From contig CM106585.1 of NCBI GenBank assembly GCA_048013815.1, forward strand, positions 3,472,001 to 3,536,000: a stretch of DNA of 64,000 nucleotides, written 5' to 3'. Position 1 is the first letter of the stretch, and every line of letters starts with the position of its first letter. A program made the translations under genes and the position numbers. The notes below the pieces were generated by a model, which saw nothing but the letters and a program-made list of their open reading frames with translations, was not told the origin of the DNA and made no database searches. Shown here one piece after another: positions 1-13,192 of the stretch. This stretch comes from Setoptus koraiensis. Its lineage: Eukaryota > Arthropoda.

Positions 1-173
1 AAACTCGCCCTGTCAGCCGCTGATAACCGGCCACCGTCGGGCGCCATCTAGCGCATCGGCGGTGGGCCCCTGAAACAGCGAGCCTGACGATCGGCGGGCC
101 CAATAATCAATATTGGCTCGTATTACCGCGTGCTGTGAGCCCACTGCTCACTTTTGTGGCTCGCCTCGGCACA

Positions 174-250
174 TTGACGGCACACGGACGACACACCGAC
201 GGCACACCGACGGCACACGGACGACACACCGACGGCACATTGACGGCGCA
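174..250. repeat. 11-bp minisatellite, 7 copies
   Basis: Seven contiguous 11-bp units of the form nnGACGRCACA, varying mainly at the first two bases and one internal position. The period is exact across 77 bp. Confidence 0.9.
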
Positions 251-1401
251 CCTAGCTGCCAACGACGACAACAACACGCTATATTCAATATAGGCAGCCA
301 TAAAGACTTGATTAGTGCGTTGCGTAATGTCATTTGAATAACATTCTTTGTCGCCAGTCTCGGCTTCTTTCTGCCGCTTGGCCCGTTCGCTCAATTTGCC
401 GCTGTCATTGCGTGTATTTGGGGCCCCTGCAACTGTGCCCATGCCCAGACTGTGCCCAGTTAGCAGAGTGGTTAGCAGAGTCTGGTTGCTGGAGTCTGGT
501 TAGCAGGGTCTGGTTAGATGTGGCGCCATCACGCATTGGCACTCGGACATATATTTGCGAGGGGGCGCTGTTTATGCGTTGTGTTGCCTGTCGCCTGTGT
601 ATTAACATGAACCAGCCATAAGCCACGCCAGTGATTTTACCTTGACGAAAGTTGTTGCTTCAAATTAAATCTCTCAACGCTCAGCTTTCAACGTAATACC
701 AATAATCATAATAACAGTGCCCAAACCCAGACTGGCGACCAGACACGTAAACACAATAAGCGCAACTTTAATGTGCTTACCCGCTCGCTCGCTGGCCTAT
801 CGCTGGCCTGTCGCTGGCCGGCTTGTTGGCGGGGGCCCGCCATTGCAAGCCAGATACTATTTTTACTAACAAATTCAGAGCACGAATCAAGATGTACTTT
901 TTCTCGCTTCGCACGGTGCTGTATGGTCGCTGTATGGTGCGTATGTTGTTGCGTACATTGGGGCGCCGTTGTTGCGCCGGTTGTTACTCGTGTTTCCGTG
1001 TGTCTGTTTGCTGGCCAGTGTTTGCTTGTTTGTGTGGCGCTGCTTGCTTGGGCCTTTTGGGGCCAGGGGGCGTCTTGTTGCTGGATGGAGTGGAGTAAGT
1101 CGCCGCTAATGCACCCACTAATACTAATACTGTCATTATTGACTCTAATGGGTTTTGCCCAATAATGCTCAACGGCGCAACAGCAACAACAGCAACAACG
1201 GCCGCACCAGCGAGCCGCGTTGCTGTTGTTGCACGAGCACGCGAGCCAACAACAACCAACAACAACCAAACTCAATTGTATCCACGTGTTTTTTCTTGGC
1301 GCCCTCTTGGCTCGCTGCAAACCATTGACCGGCGCTGGCGATTCAACGCCGCTCATCCAATGCCGCCCATTCGAAGCTGCCCATTCGATAGAGAATATAT
1401 A

Positions 1402-1430
1402 TATAAAGGCCATTCGGTAGGTTAGTCAAT
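1402..1430 (+). promoter_or_regulatory. TATA-box-like element
   Basis: TATAAAGG at 1402-1409 follows a run of TA dinucleotides, with an AGTCAATAAG stretch about 25 bp downstream that could serve as a weak initiator. No gene is visible downstream, so a core promoter is only a possibility. Confidence 0.2.
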
Positions 1431-3991
1431 AAGTGCCAATTGGGTTGTTGCGCCGCCAGTGACAGCACTATCGAGATGAGGCCAGAAAGGTCTGGCTGAC
1501 AGTTTGCAGGGCGCCCAGTGACACAATAACAATGCGCAGTAATGATTATGATAAGTGGTCAGCGGCGCTAACAAATAGCCAACTTTGCCATTCCGCTCAC
1601 ACGACCCATTGCTCTGGCTGGTGCGACCGGTTCAACTGGTTTTACTGCTGCGGCGGCGGCGGCGGCATAAATGTGCTGGCGCATTGTGTAAAATCATTTC
1701 ACTAGAATCATTTCACTAGAATCATTGCAGTCATAGAATGTGTCTGTTTGTGTTGTGATTTCGCTGTGGGCCCGTTGCTCACAAACTGGCGCACAGAGAC
1801 TCTGCGCCAGAGTGACTTGCACGCCAATTACTGGTGCTTAAATTATGCTAAATTGAGTTCATCGGGCCACTTACTCTGGGCGCCGAGTTATTACTGCGCG
1901 CCAGTACAGAAGTGTAAGACGCTCGCCGGGGCCCAACAACCGGCGCAACTTGGCCGACTGTTGCAAAATGCGAGCAACTGCTAGAAAATGTGTGCAAATT
2001 GCGCTCACTTTGTCCGTCAATTGGCTGGCGTTTGGCCGGCGCAGCGAGCCGCGATGCCAGTGGCAAGCCAATGATGTATTGCGAGAGCTGCATGAGAGCG
2101 AGCAGCTATTGACAGTCATTAGAGATTAGACAGACAGACGTATCAGTGGTATCAGTGGCATCAGCGGTACCATTGGTAATATTACATAATATCACATATT
2201 ACATATTAAATATTGCGCTCGCAATGACACAATGATTTCCAGCTCAGCGAGCAAAGAGCAAACGCAGTTCAACTAATCAACTAATGAATTGACTCGCCAT
2301 TCATTGGCGCATAGGGGCGCTTGTGCCAAATTGAATTGCTGCAAACAGATTGCAGCAAACACCAATTGCATTAATGGTTGTCACTGGCTCGCATTGGCGC
2401 TGTTGCGTTCGCGTCGCGTTCGAGTGGCGTTCGAATTGTGTGCGAATTTTGGCTCGAATTGTGTGTCAATTCGAACGACTCATCCCAACTCGAACCAATT
2501 CAAACTCACAATGCAACGATGCAACAATGCGGCGATACTTTCAGTCGGCTATTGAGCGAATTTTTATTTCTCTCGCTCTCATTCATGTGTCATCAAAGTG
2601 GATCGATGCAAGCAAACGTGCGACAAACATTTTACAGTCTAATCTGAATAATGATTCCGCTCACACTCGCCACATTCGGGCCAGCGCCATCTCTCGGTGG
2701 CCCGTCCGCTTCGTTGGGGTCGCCGCCGAAGGCTTGCCAATGGCAACTTTGGCCATGACAACAACAGAGCCAACAATAATGAGCAACAACAATGGGCAAC
2801 AATGGCGCCAACTAGGTGCCGATAGGACGACCTGCACAGTTGGGCACAGTTACCGGTGGGCACAGTCAACGGCGGGCACAGTCAACAGTGCACGGACAGT
2901 GGGCAGTGTTTGGGCCCGTGCACTGTGACAATAGGTGCTCACTAGATTTAACCATTTAATTATTGCATTATTACTATTATTATTGTTATACAATAATAAG
3001 CGTCGGCCAGCCATATGGCAAGCCGGCCAGTGTTTGTCGGTGTGCGCGTTCGTTTGTTTGTGCGTGTGTGTGTGTGCCCTCGCTGACCGTAAATGTCCAC
3101 CTAATTGGGCGACCTGCAACCTTTGCGCACTGACCGTTGGCCGTGTCGGCACCCACAGCAACAGCAACGACGGCAACAACGGCAACAACGGCAACGACGG
3201 CAACAACGGCAACAACGGCAACAACAGCGACAACGGCAACGGCGACAACGGCAACAGCAAGGCTAAAAACAACAACGACTAAATACATCAAGCGTTCAAC
3301 TGTCGCCGTTGTTTGTATAGGCGCCAGTCATCATCTAGTCAGCGTGAGCCATACTTTTTGTGCTTACTCGCTCTAATAATGACCGTTAGATGATTGCCGT
3401 TGGATTACGGTACGCTTATTGCATAACGCGCGCTGCACACGGACGAGCTAAACGGCCAAATGGTTGCTGGTTAGACCGGTTGGCGTTGCAAGTTGCAACA
3501 CAGTTCACACAAAGCGGGCCAGGCATCAAAGATACTCTCACACACACACACACACACTGGCCACAGTTACACTGACTGGTCAGTACAAGATCCCCCATTG
3601 GCTAATAACAATAGTGTTTATTCAAATTAGCGCCACGTAGCTCGTGCCGGGCACCAGCTCATTACCGTTCACTCATTTAGTCGCTTGGCTAGCTCTCTTT
3701 ACTCTTTTTGCTATCACAATTTTCCTTGGCGGCTCCTCAATTGTAACAGCACACACAATTGTGTGTAACTGTACGATTGTGTAACCACTAACGCCATTAT
3801 TTGAGCCAACTGAGTGAGGCCAGCTGCCGGCCAGCGCGCCAACTAAACAGGTTAGCATTGAGCAGGTTAGTTGGGCGCCAGTGCACACACACTGAAACGA
3901 ACTGGAGCGCTTAGCCAGTGGGCCCAAGCACACACATTCGGTATCGGCGCAATCATTTGTTCATTATTTAATCGTTTGTGTGCGACCTCGA

Positions 3992-3993
<2 letters not shown>

Positions 3994-4036
<43 letters not shown>

Positions 4037-4068
4037 TGAGTGTGTGTGTGTGTGTGTGTGCGCGCGCG
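3994..4068. repeat. (TG)n microsatellite
   Basis: About 75 bp of alternating TG with two short GAG interruptions, ending in an alternating CG run. Alternating purine-pyrimidine DNA of this kind is prone to the Z form. The long Thr-His and Val-Cys frames across it are artefacts. Confidence 0.95.
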
Positions 4069-4338
4069 AGTGTATGGGGCCCCAAAATAATATATAGCGC
4101 CGCTGTGACTACAGATAACTAGCTTGCCATTCAGTGTTAGTCTTGATTGGCTTCTTTGTGTGCTCGTTGTGTGTGTGTGTGCGTGTGTGTGTGTGCGTGT
4201 GTGTTGTGCGCACCTATTAACAACTGTCTGTTGTTGCTGGCAACGGCAACAACAGCAACAACAACGACAACAACAACAACAACGGCAGAGGCAGAGGCAG
4301 AGGCGCCACAACAACCGGTTGTGTGTAAATGGCAGCAG

Positions 4339-4517
4339 ACGTTATATGTTATATAACGTTGGTCGTATAAAAAGTATGTGTCAGTTTATGATGGCAACAA
4401 CAACGTATACCACTCATTGCTAGTGGCGTACGTATACGCCAACGCGACCAAAAACTTGGTCGCTGTTGCAACATTGCACCGTTACTGCTGCGTCTAACAC
4501 TGTTAGACTAACAGTGT
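4339..4517. repeat. cluster of four short inverted repeats
   Basis: Four separate dyads lie within 180 bp. ACGTTATA/TATAACGT (8-bp arms, 5-nt loop) spans 4339-4359. GGCGTA/TACGCC (6-bp arms around CGTA) spans 4425-4440. GCGACCAA/TTGGTCGC (8-bp arms, AAAC loop) spans 4444-4463. ACACTGTTAG/CTAACAGTGT (perfect 10-bp arms around one A) spans 4497-4517. A (TG)n run follows directly. No gene context explains them. Confidence 0.75.
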
Positions 4518-5550
4518 GTGTGTGTGTGTGACGCAACAGCAATTAGTCACATCATAACGGTCATCTCTCACAAACAGTGCCCATGCACAACACATCGACA
4601 CACTGGCCGGCTGACTGGCGGGCTGGCTGGCTGGTCCCAGACCAACGAAATTCTGTTGCATTGTTTGGGGCCAGCGCGCGAGCGCCCAACAAAGGAGAGA
4701 ACGAAAAGAGAGGCCAACAATAGAAGCCGGATTTTCGTTGGCTCGTTCGCTCGATTGTTGGTTGGCCGGCTGGTTGGTTGGGGCCGTCGGCTGAGCCGCT
4801 CGTTGAGTCGCTCGTTGATGGTCATTGGCGATTGCAGTTCACCCCAAACATGATTAAACTGTCCAACGCCAACAACGACGCCAACAACAACGCCAACAAC
4901 AGCGCCCAACGACAACAGCGACAACAACAACAACAACAACAAGCAACAGCAACTCGAGACGTGGCCGGCCAAGAGACTCTTGCGTCCGCGTTGGCGTGTC
5001 GATGAAGAGCGAGAATTAATATATGTAGCCAGCTAGTTACCCGACAACAACAAAATCATTGAGTGAAAGAGACAGCCAGCCAGCCAGCAGTCAGCCGGTC
5101 GCGCAACAACAATGACAACAGGCCCGCTCACGCCGTTACCTAATAAACGTGCCTGCTAACACAATTTGTGTGCTCTTGTCAGTGATACCGGCGCCGGTGC
5201 TGTCAATGACTAGTCGGCAGCAACAACAACAACAACAACAACAATCCAAGCCACGGGCCCAAAAAGAGAGATGCCTCTATTCTGTTCCTGCCGGCCAGGC
5301 TTGGCGCGCTGCCGGCCGGGGTACTGCAAATACCGCTGTGGGTGTCGGGCCAGAGTGGGCCCACTCTGCCGGCCGGTCGGTCGAGTGGGCCGGTGTTGGC
5401 CGGTGGCCAATGTTGCATAACTAAACTGGCGCACTAAACTCATCTCAGCGACTCGTGAGACGGGGCAAAAGCGCTGCGAGAGTGAGCATTAGTTAGCGCA
5501 CTGGCACCGTTATTATTGCGTCACTGCCAACCTTGCGTCACTTTGCTCTG

Positions 5551-5552
<2 letters not shown>

Positions 5553-5601
<49 letters not shown>
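5553..5601. repeat. (GT)n microsatellite
   Basis: Uninterrupted GT dinucleotides for about 48 bp. Confidence 0.95.
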
Positions 5602-5602
<1 letters not shown>

Positions 5603-5721
5603 CAGCCACACAAAGTTGCGTCAGCCAAACAAAGTTGCCCAAATGAGGGCGCCAGCGGTGCGAGAGTCAGCCAGCCAGAGGAGCCACGACACCAGCAGCA
5701 GCAGCATCAACTTGAACTGAA

Positions 5722-5757
5722 TATATAAGAGATGCGACAGCCTCGGATAAGCAGTTA
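5722..5757 (+). promoter_or_regulatory. TATA plus initiator-like core promoter
   Basis: TATATAAG starts at 5722. GCAGTT, which fits the arthropod initiator consensus KCAGTY, lies at about 5751, so the spacing of roughly 30 bp is right for a TATA/Inr pair. No convincing coding region follows, so a transcript from here would probably be non-coding. Short matches arise by chance in a 15 kb block, hence the low score. Confidence 0.3.
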
Positions 5758-6210
5758 CGCGCGGCCAGTTGGGGCCGGCAGTCGGGCAGCGACGGCAGCG
5801 CCAGTGGCGCCGTCAATGGCGCTAGGTGAGCAGTTTGGGGCCAATTGTGCCAGTTTGTGGCAAACGTACATGTCGCTGTCCATTGGCGCACAACTTTTCT
5901 GGGCGCCATTCCCGTTGGCGGTCAACGGTTAGCTTTGGCTTTTGTGCCGCTGGCCGGAGCGCATTACGTAACGACCAGCGTCCGATCGTAGACGCAAGAT
6001 AACAGGTTATGGATGGTCTGGTGCGGGGGCCTATCTCGGCTGTGTCATCTCTGTTTGGTGGCTGCCAGCAACTGGGCTGCCAGTTTGGCGCGCAAAGTCG
6101 CCGATCATCATCATCAGCGCCAGCCAGAGCCACCAATTCGCCCGCCAGCCTTGGCCAGCGAGCCTTTGTCGAAGGCCAAATATCCCGGCCGCGTCATTGG
6201 ATAAATCGCA

Positions 6211-6290
6211 GGCTGTCGCTGGATATCGCTGGATATCGTCGGATATCGCTGGCTGTCGCTGGATATCGTCGGATGTCGCTGGCTTCGGTG
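6211..6290. repeat. 10-bp minisatellite, about 8 copies
   Basis: Successive 10-bp units of the type GGATATCGCT/GGCTGTCGCT/GGATATCGTC, exactly in register. The unit length is not a multiple of three, so the 136-residue open frame crossing it is unlikely to be coding. Confidence 0.9.
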
Positions 6291-7747
6291 CCGGCGATAT
6301 CCAATATACAAGTACAAGATTTGGCCCGTTGTTGTCGTCGTCGTTGTATCGGTGCGCGTAGCGAACAAATCACGTTGGCGCCCCATAATAGTCGCCTGCA
6401 CTCGCAATCGATATACTAACTAGTCGAGAGAGAGAGAGAGTGCCGGCAAAAAACATGATCCATCTTGTTGTTATTCTCTTCATTTGTGCGCGCCTTATCG
6501 GGGCCGCGCCATCTCGCCCGGCGCCAGTTTATCGCAGGTTATCTCATTGACTTCTCCACGGCTCCACTCACTGTATCGGCGGGCCCCATCCGACTGGCCC
6601 ATGTAGCGGGGGCCCCGCTTTGAGTCGGACAGAGCGATAATGCAATTGCGTGTGTGCACTTGACGCGCGTATATTGATATTGGTCGCACCGTGCGTATCT
6701 ATATATATACGCATATACACTTATACACACTTATACGTGTCGCTGTGGTGCCATACTGCTGTGGCGCCCTGTATGCGCGTGCTAATTATCAAATGAATTG
6801 TCGACACCAAAGTGGCATAGGTAGCGCCATCGGTGCGGCTCAGGCGGGCAGCTGTCGCTTGTCGGAAGTAGTTGCGTAACTTTTGCTTACAGCGAGCCCA
6901 AAACAAATCAAAGTTGCGAGAGTGTCAATTGGCGCACAAGTTGCGAAACGCGCCGCGCGGCGCGGCGCCGGCCAGCAACTGTCTAGCTAAGCTGTCTAAT
7001 TAAAAACTCATTAGTCACAGCGTCAGTGTTAGCCCGCCCGCTGCAACTGGAACCGGCCCAATGTTGCCCGCTGTGGCCCGACGTGGCTCGCTGCAACTCG
7101 ATGTGGCTCGATGTGGCTCGATGTGGGCCTATGGGGGCCCCAGCAGCACGGGCAAAGTTGGCGCCCAGGGCAATTAGTTGGCTGGTTGCGTTGCGTTGCG
7201 TTAGTTGTAGCACTGTTAAAAGTGGGCCCGGCACGAGCGAATAACGGGGCCCAATTGCAGTGGTATCACAATATATAGACAACGTGGTATAATATATAGA
7301 CAATGACAATATACATTCATGGGCCCGGCTGGCCTCGTTGGCTCGTGTTTGCAGCGGGTGAGCCCAGTGATTCGCCGGCGCCGATTCGCCAGTGGTGATG
7401 CTGCCATGCCCATGCCACTGCCAGACCCGTCGTGTTGCCAGAGCCGTCGTGTTGCCGTACCCGTGGCACTGGCACGGGCACTGCGGGCCCCCGCAATACG
7501 ATGGATGTGGCAGCCGCACAGTGTTGTGCCACACAGTGAGTCATAGGAAATTGGGCAAACGCGCTCGGAATGTTAATATTGACACTCTGGTATCCAAATG
7601 TCTATTTACTTTTCGCTACTACTTTTTAGCCCCCCTTCTCTGGCTATTTCTATCTCACTGAGCACACTGAGCCATTGTGCCGCCTTCTGGCCGCTATCAC
7701 CGTCAGCTAATATCCCCCACAGCCAGCCAAATATATAGCCAGATGCG

Positions 7748-7838
7748 AGGCCAAATGTGAGGCCAAATGTGAGGCCCGCCGCATATATCGCCGTATATAT
7801 AGCCGCATATATAGCCGCATGTATAGCCGTATATAGAG
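7748..7838. repeat. adjacent 12-bp minisatellites
   Basis: About three units related to GAGGCCAAATGT are followed directly by five units of CCGCATATATAG (7779-7838). Both arrays have a 12-bp period but unrelated sequence. Confidence 0.85.
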
Positions 7839-8217
7839 ATGTGAGGGCCAGTGGAGAGTGAGCCGTGATTGCCGGCGAGTCAGCGCCAGATGCAAATAAG
7901 CCATCTATGCTGAATATTCTATAGGCGGACAGTCGGATATAAACACACTACAGCGCACAGTTGAGCGCCAATTGATATATATATATTTAATTTAAATAAG
8001 CGCCGGGCAAAGCCAGATATTGAGTTGGCCTTTGACTGGCGCGGCCAACTGTTCACACCGAACGCCACCATTAGACCCAGCCAACCTGAAGCGACCTGCC
8101 TACCCCCTCGGCCCCCAAAACACCGACTTGCGATATAAATATAAATATATATTGATAATTTGCAAGCAGTTATGTGATGCTGCACAGCACACACACACAC
8201 ACACAGTTATATAACGC

Positions 8218-8240
8218 GCCATGTTATATAATAACATGGC
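8218..8240. repeat. perfect 10-bp inverted repeat
   Basis: GCCATGTTAT and ATAACATGGC are perfect reverse complements separated by ATA. Confidence 0.8.
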
Positions 8241-9180
8241 TGGCCCATATATCACGCTCACCATTCACGCAATGTGTGTGTGTGTGTGTGTGCGCGCGTT
8301 GCATGCTTGTCGTGTTTGCCGAGGCCCCCAAACTTTGGGCCCCCGAAGCATCCGTTCAAAAGTGGCGCCACATCGGCCGTGTGCGGCATTATTACATAAT
8401 ATGTACAACGAGCCTTGCGTACATATATTATCCGCCGGCCAGGGTCGCCATTTAAGTAGCGCCAAGCGGCAAGGCGCCTCGTGCGAGGGGGCCAACGAAG
8501 CGCGCCAGAGCGCAAGTGACAAATAAACAACTGTACAGCCAACTGTTTGTTTCGACTGTGTGCGTGTGTGTGTGATCCATCAAATCAATCGATCGATTGA
8601 TATTGCAGCTGGTCGCTGGGGCGCCACGACAGCAGCAGAAACAACAACGACAGCAACAACGACACCAACGACAACAACAGCAACGACAACAACGACAACA
8701 GCGACAACAACAACGACATGGAGATATTGCGCAAAGATGAGTGGCGGCGATCGAGGGAATCGCCAGTGAGAATTGTGTGCGATTAGAGGAGGCGATCGGT
8801 GGAAGTCGCAAGCGATCGCCAGGCTGCGCCAGATAAGTTGTCGGGCTGGCGAACGGGCTCAAGAGGCGCCAAAGAAGCGTGTGAGGCCACGGAAGAGAGT
8901 ACAGAGAAAAGAGGCGTCCGATGAGAACGACGACGGCGCGTTGGCATGAACAAACAAGGCGCGCGGAGGCACCGACGGGGCCAACGCACAATGATTATGG
9001 GTGCAAATGAGGTATCTGTTACTGCGATATATGCCTTGCGGTGCAGGGTATGATTGAGCGCAGGCACAACGAGTGCGGGACCCTCGGGCGAGCAACGGGC
9101 CAGTTAGTGATTGCACGGGAATTGATCGGGGCGACATGCGACCACTGTGTGACCAATGCGTGCCCGGTCCGGCCGGCTTT

Positions 9181-9290
9181 GGGCCGGTTTCTGTTGGTTC
9201 CTGTTGGTTTCTGTTGATTTCGGTTGATTTCTGTTGGTTTCGGCGGGTTTCGGCCGGTTTCGGTTGGTTTCGGCTGGTTTCGGCTGGTCG
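9181..9290. repeat. 10-bp minisatellite, 11 copies
   Basis: Eleven exactly 10-bp units related to CGGTTGGTTT/CTGTTGGTTT. This is the longest of the 10-bp arrays in the left block. Confidence 0.92.
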
Positions 9291-10346
9291 GTGCAGCAGT
9301 GGAAATTGGCGAAATTGGGCCGCAGCAGAGGTAAAAAGCAAGAGGGAAAAGTATAATGAGTGAGTCAATATTTAGAATGGTCGCTGGCAATTATGGCTGC
9401 CGGTTTGTGACGGTCAGCAATTGGTCAGCAATTGGTGGATGTGGCGCGGATCGCGATGCAGCGCTGGCGATATTTGCGATGATAGATGAATTCGGGTGAC
9501 CTATGCGTTGCACGGTGCAAGAAGAGTGTGAAAGCGGACAAGAAAACAACAAGTCGCTTGTTTGTTTTTGCAGCATTCGCTCAACTGGTCGGCGGCATTA
9601 TACGATTATGCGATCACGGGTATATTTGCATGTTGTGTTCGTTGCAAACAATGTTGGCCATAACGAGCGCGAACAGACCGCAGCTAATTTAATCAAACAG
9701 CCGCCATTATATCATATTTCCGTCATATCATTACGCTCAGACACAACAAACAATGATCGCGGGCGCTTTTTACCCATGACCATGAAATTGTGCTCGCAAT
9801 CGCCGCTCGCAATCGCCGTCAATAGCCCGGTATCGACCGATATCATCGATATTATCGATATTATCGGCCAGCATCGGCCTCGAGTATTCGCCAGTGTTCG
9901 CCAGTGTTCGCCAGTGTCGGCGACCGACTGGCATAAGACTGGCCGTGGGCACAAGACGACGCAACGGTGCATCACAATGCAATGAATAATTTCTCATTTG
10001 CGGGCATCAATCACCTCGGCCATTGATAGTTGCAGGCAATAAATGGGCTAATAGTGATAGTTGGATGGTCGCCGAGTCTCTGCGCCAGAGAAGCGTTCGC
10101 TGGGCCGAGCGAAGCCACGGCCGAGAGCAACAAATGCCAGCCAGTGCCAGCCAATGCCAGCAACGACTCACCTTTGACGGGCTAAGAGCAAAAATAAACA
10201 AAACAAAATATAAATGGCTTCTTCCTCTCGCTTGGCTGGCCCCATTGTCGGCCGCTCTCTGGGCCGCCGCGTCGGCCGCTCGCTCGGCCAGTGTCAGTGC
10301 CATCTCTCAGGTGCGCCGCGAACTTCTTTCTTGTTGGGCATAATTC

Positions 10347-10373
10347 CCGAGTATCACATACTCGGAGTATGTG
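10347..10373. repeat. two overlapping, mutually exclusive inverted repeats
   Basis: CCGAGTAT-CAC-ATACTCGG (10347-10365) and CACATACT-CGG-AGTATGTG (10355-10373) are each perfect 8-bp dyads with 3-nt loops. They share the middle arm, so only one hairpin can form at a time. A further 10-bp dyad (AAAAGAACTC/GAGTTCTTTT, 10435-10470) lies 60 bp downstream. Confidence 0.75.
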
Positions 10374-10594
10374 AGCACAATGGCACAGTGCTGACTGGCA
10401 GCATTTGTGAGCTCAAGTCGGGCCAACAACAGCGAAAAGAACTCAGTTGAGAACTGCTCCGAGTTCTTTTTGTGAGCGCATGCAAACACAAACATCGGAC
10501 TGGTCGCTCGTCGCTCGTGTGAGAGATCTCTCTGTGTGCTGGAAGTGGCACGCAGAGGCCCAGGCGAAGGCAAATGGCAAACGGCACAAGCGGG

Positions 10595-10644
10595 TATATT
10601 TGGTTTTATTTGGTTGTGTTTGGTTGTGTTTGGTTATATTTGAA
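10595..10644. repeat. 10-bp minisatellite, 5 copies
   Basis: Five units of TGTGTTTGGT/TATATTTGGT in exact 10-bp register. Confidence 0.85.
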
Positions 10645-11578
10645 TGCGCGCATTTGCTGGCGTGCGCTTGGCCCGCAAAGCGGCCCCTCGACTGCATTAG
10701 CGGACGAGCAACAGATGATAATGAGGTCTGTTCGCTGCATGAACTAACTTGGCCATTCGAAATCGAATGGCACATTCGGAACGCGAATCGCGCGGACAAT
10801 TCGGAGCAGATGTGGCCGCTAATGCAACATGATTAAGTTTGCACTGAGGATTACATTACAGTATCATCTTTTGGCCGGCCACAACACGCAAAGTCAACCG
10901 ATGTTGTTGTCGTTGTCGCTGTTGTTGTTGTCGCTGTTGTTGTCGTTGTCGGTGTTGTCGTTGTCGGTGTTGGTGCCGGCACAACAACAACAGCGCCGGC
11001 CAGAACATTCTCATAATTCTTATAATTCGCACAACAAACAGCAGCCAGTCAAAGCGAATTGCCCCTCGGACACAAACTGCAAACATTTGCCGCGGCCATT
11101 GAGGTCAGCGCACAACAGCTTCGGCGGTTGTCGCGTTGGTGGCTGTCGCTTCGGTCGCTTGGGTCGCTCTGGTCACCAGAGTCCGGTGGTTGTGCGCCGG
11201 CAACCGCCGAGAGTCAACAACTCTCGTAAAGCGCATCGATAGTATGGCATGTGTGTGGCCACAAAATGCGGTCTCCAAGCGGGGATAATTCGCCCATTGA
11301 GAGATAATGTTTGGCCGGATCGGTTGCGTTGAACGAACCACGTGAATGAACCGGCGGTGCACCAATGAATGGTTTCAATGGCACACACACACCAAATACC
11401 ATTATTGCTCGACTAGGTGACGCTCGTTTTCGTTGCGCCTCTCTCGCTAATCTAATCCGCCATCTGAGCGGCCCTTATCAGCTATCGACATGCGCCATCA
11501 TTGCATGTTGCTCAAAAAGGGGCCCCTCACCTCCGCCGCCAGCCGATACAGCCGCCCCTCTGTTCGGGCCCGACCAGC

Positions 11579-11641
11579 ACCCCCGAATAGCAGCCCCCAA
11601 TAGCAGCCCCGAATAGCAGCCCCCAATAGCAGCCCGAATAT
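11579..11641. repeat. 13-bp minisatellite, about 5 copies
   Basis: Units of CAGCCCCCAATAG alternating with CAGCCCCGAATAG, with a slightly longer first unit. Confidence 0.85.
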
Positions 11642-12417
11642 AACCATGAATACAAATACGCGGTCCATATCATGGCGATCGCAGCGCCAGAGCAATAGAG
11701 CGTAGGTACGCGGATAGGCGAATAGGTGAATAAAGATTGGCCCGTAATCGTATGCAATTAATCATGGACATGTGAACATTGGTTCATTCAACGCTCCCCT
11801 TTCGCTTTAATCACTTGGCCCGCTCAGCGCGCATATCACTTGATCTGTTGCTGGGCCCCATTGATCCATCCACGCACAGTGTGGCCAACGAGCTGCCCTA
11901 ATGAGGCGCCAGATATCGCTGGTATGAGCGGTGCATAAATTGATCCGCAGCCCGCTACGAGGGGACCCGTCACGAGTACGTACCAGGCGATCGCAACCGA
12001 GACAAGCCAAGAGAGGCCAGCAATATAATTGTTGTGCCGCTATTTATTACGTTCCTTTATGCCGTGAATTATTCACGCTGAATCACGTGGTTGTGATGCC
12101 GCCATTGTCGATATATCACTGGCTGGATATTTCCACTGGCTGGCATCATTAGGCTTGCTCCAGTGGATGCTGCTGCATTATGCACTGCTTAATGTTGCTC
12201 GCCGGCGATACCATGACGTAACACAATCTGATAGACAATTCAATGAACTGTCTCTTTTGCCAGCCAGCACTCGCTCTTTTCGGGCTCGTCTTCGGGCTTC
12301 TTCTTGTGACTGTGCGTTCGCATATTTCGGGCTCGCACACAATGGCTTCTCTTTTTTACAAAGAATCGCCAATAAACAATGGACTTAAAATATTGTTATT
12401 CTGTTCCTTTGTATTGC

Positions 12418-12466
12418 TCTCTGCCTCTCTGCCTCTCTGACTCCCTGACTCTCCGACTCTCTGCCT
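12418..12466. repeat. pyrimidine-rich short tandem repeat
   Basis: CTCTCTGCC-type units of about 8-9 bp, almost pure pyrimidine on the plus strand, grading into CTGACTC units. Confidence 0.75.
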
Positions 12467-13192
12467 GTCGCCGTCTCCCCGTGTCGCGTTCTTCGCTCGC
12501 ACGCTCTTTGCGGGCCCAAAAGGGGCCTTTGTGGGCCCCCGCGCGTTTGTCCGCCGCTCCGTCTCGTCGTGCTTCTTGGCGCTTGCTGCAGACGAGACGC
12601 CGCTCACCCATCCAGCCGCTCACCTATCCAGCCGATGGATCCAGCGGCTAGCTGGTGCTGGTTCGCTTCGATTCTGGTGCGGGTGCGGGTGCGGGCGCGG
12701 GTTTAAGTGTATCCATTAGTGTTTATGGTGTCTCGGCCGGCGCCAAACAATGGTATTAGCACGCTTAAGTGGCCAACAAACAAAACTGCCTGCCACACAA
12801 TAACGGCACCCATCGCAACAGGGCAAGAATACGTGCAAATAATCCATTAGATTTGCTTCATCTACTTCGATCTGATTTTGTCACATACGCACAAACTGTT
12901 TAGTGTCTCATTGGCCACTGCTGTTATGTATAACATATAATGTATAATGTATAACGCATAACGCAAAATAGTATACTACTTAAAATGATATTACCCCGGC
13001 TTGTTTTGTATGTGTCGCCAAAAAGCACTGATGGCAGCACAAATCTTAAGCTAGATTATCTATCATAACACCACACCGGCATTATATAATTTGTCTAGCT
13101 TGTTTATGTGACCACTGTTGCGTCACAAGCACGCCAGTTAGTGATCATGGGCACGTGATCGCGCACGTCGTGCGGCCCTCACCTTGGCTGCC

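Noticed and set aside
706-1413. 235-residue minus-strand open frame
   Set aside because: Composition follows CAA/GTT and GGC-rich repeats, with no domain, no splice context and no conserved-looking segment.
2850-3282. Overlapping frames with Asn-Gly, Leu-Pro or Val-Ala repeats
   Set aside because: All are readings of one CAACGG-type microsatellite on both strands.
6009-6419. 136-residue ATG frame downstream of the TATA/Inr pair
   Set aside because: It runs through a 10-bp tandem repeat that shifts frame each unit and shows no protein-like pattern.
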